Shown here piece by piece: positions 5,614-6,113 of a stretch of 6,113 nt of DNA. This stretch comes from Burkholderiales bacterium (lineage in GTDB: Bacteria; Pseudomonadota; Gammaproteobacteria; Burkholderiales; Burkholderiaceae_A), in assembly GCA_030828265.1 (NCBI GenBank), contig JAURCW010000076.1, forward strand, positions 1 through 6,113, given 5' to 3'. A model generated the notes under the pieces. It saw nothing but the letters and a program-made list of their open reading frames with translations, ran no database searches and was not told where the DNA came from. The translations under genes and the position numbers were made by a program. Position 1 is the first letter of the stretch. Each line of letters starts with the position of its first letter.

Positions 5614-5643
5614 AAGCTCCTTGCGTGTAAGTAAGCGCAAACA

Positions 5644-5652
5644 TGTGGATAA
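5644..5652 (-). promoter_or_regulatory. DnaA box in the dnaA upstream region
   Basis: TGTGGATAA on the plus strand is the reverse complement of TTATCCACA, a perfect high-affinity DnaA box. It lies 27 nt upstream of the dnaA ATG, where DnaA autorepression is common in many bacteria. It is the only perfect box I found in the 130-nt rpmH-dnaA gap, so this gap does not look like a full oriC. A possible dnaA -35 (TTGCGT, 5621-5626) precedes it, but no convincing -10 pairs with it. Confidence 0.85.
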
Positions 5653-5679
5653 CTATCCCTTCCGAGTTACACTTTAGAG

Positions 5680-6113
5680 ATGCCTATTAGCACCCTTCCC
5701 CTTACCCCCAATTTGGCTAATTCAAGCGATCTCAACCTTGCTGCGAATAAGTACTGGCAAGCGTTTAAGGAAGAATCAAAGGCAACGACAGCGCCCCTTC
5801 AATTTGCGACCTGGATACAACCACTCGAGTTTCGAGCACTTGAAAAACTTGATGTAAGTAAATACAAACTTATAATTGAGGCGCCTAACCGTTTCAAACT
5901 ATCGTGGGCCATCGAAAACCTTTTGCCGGCACTCGAAGACTGGTGGGCGGCCAACACATCCATTACTGCATACATTGAGATCAACCTACCCATCTCAGAG
6001 CAGATTGCAACATCAACGCAGCCTGTTGCCCATCCCTTGAATCTTCCCAACAATGAACATCTGCCCGAATCACGTTCTATTGAGCTATCCGAACAACCCC
6101 GCCCTTTAGCTGA
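5680..6113 (+). CDS. dnaA: Chromosomal replication initiator DnaA, 5' part (runs off the right edge)
   Basis: The frame opens at ATG 5680 and continues through 144 codons to the window edge without a stop, so only domain I and the start of the linker domain II are seen. DnaA is the AAA+ protein that binds DnaA boxes, melts oriC and recruits the DnaB helicase. Domain I signatures are YWQAF (25-29), QFATWIQPLE (41-50) and IEAPNRFKLSW (66-76). W45 and W76 correspond to E. coli Trp25 and Trp50, and Gln41 stands where E. coli has Glu21. The N-terminus is about 20 residues longer than in E. coli. ATG 5680 is the first start after a TAA at 5650-5652, though its ribosome site is poor; a TTG at 5713 is the main alternative. 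The gene is divergent from rpmH. The AAA+ and DNA-binding domains lie outside the window. Confidence 0.96.
   Translation, partial: MPISTLPLTPNLANSSDLNLAANKYWQAFKEESKATTAPLQFATWIQPLEFRALEKLDVSKYKLIIEAPNRFKLSWAIENLLPALEDWWAANTSITAYIEINLPISEQIATSTQPVAHPLNLPNNEHLPESRSIELSEQPRPLA

Overview
This window looks like an origin-proximal stretch of a proteobacterial chromosome, most likely a betaproteobacterium of the Burkholderiales type. The evidence is the canonical block dnaA / rpmH-rnpA-yidD-yidC-mnmE, the YidC N-terminus (MDTRRS followed by LLWDAWM) and a Lys in the YidC groove. The lineage call is inference from remembered family sequences and no database was searched. Every base belongs to a recognisable gene or a short intergenic stretch. 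I see no tRNA, rRNA, CRISPR array, insertion sequence or phage gene.

Layout, left to right. Positions 1-176 are non-coding and hold two parS centromere sites (33-48 and 72-87), plus a minus-strand Shine-Dalgarno-like sequence on the very edge that suggests a leftward gene starting just outside. On the plus strand follow a PdxA-family dehydrogenase (177-1178, TTG start) and, 10 nt later, a single-domain asparaginase-like protein (1189-1716, GTG start). These converge on mnmE with a 23-nt gap. From 5549 down to 1740 runs a tight minus-strand operon, rpmH-rnpA-yidD-yidC-mnmE, with gaps or overlaps of +14, -4, +7 and -11 nt. A divergent 130-nt region carries a predicted rpmH promoter, an inverted repeat and one perfect DnaA box. 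It is followed by the 5' end of dnaA (5680 to the right edge, 144 codons seen).

How the genes work together: DnaA starts replication and parS is bound by ParB for origin segregation. RpmH (ribosomal protein bL34), RnpA (RNase P protein), YidD and YidC (membrane insertion) and MnmE (tRNA wobble-uridine modification) serve translation and envelope biogenesis. The pdxA-asparaginase pair is metabolic and looks like a later addition placed between mnmE and the expected mnmG-rsmG-parAB side of the locus. Its PdxA is of the TMGDPxGIGPE/GTAFDIA type rather than the form I expect in beta/gammaproteobacteria.

No wholly new system is evident. The most unusual signal is a run of nine G (minus strand) inside yidD. 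By direct reading, losing one G would fuse yidD in frame to yidC, and gaining one would truncate YidD at 66 residues.
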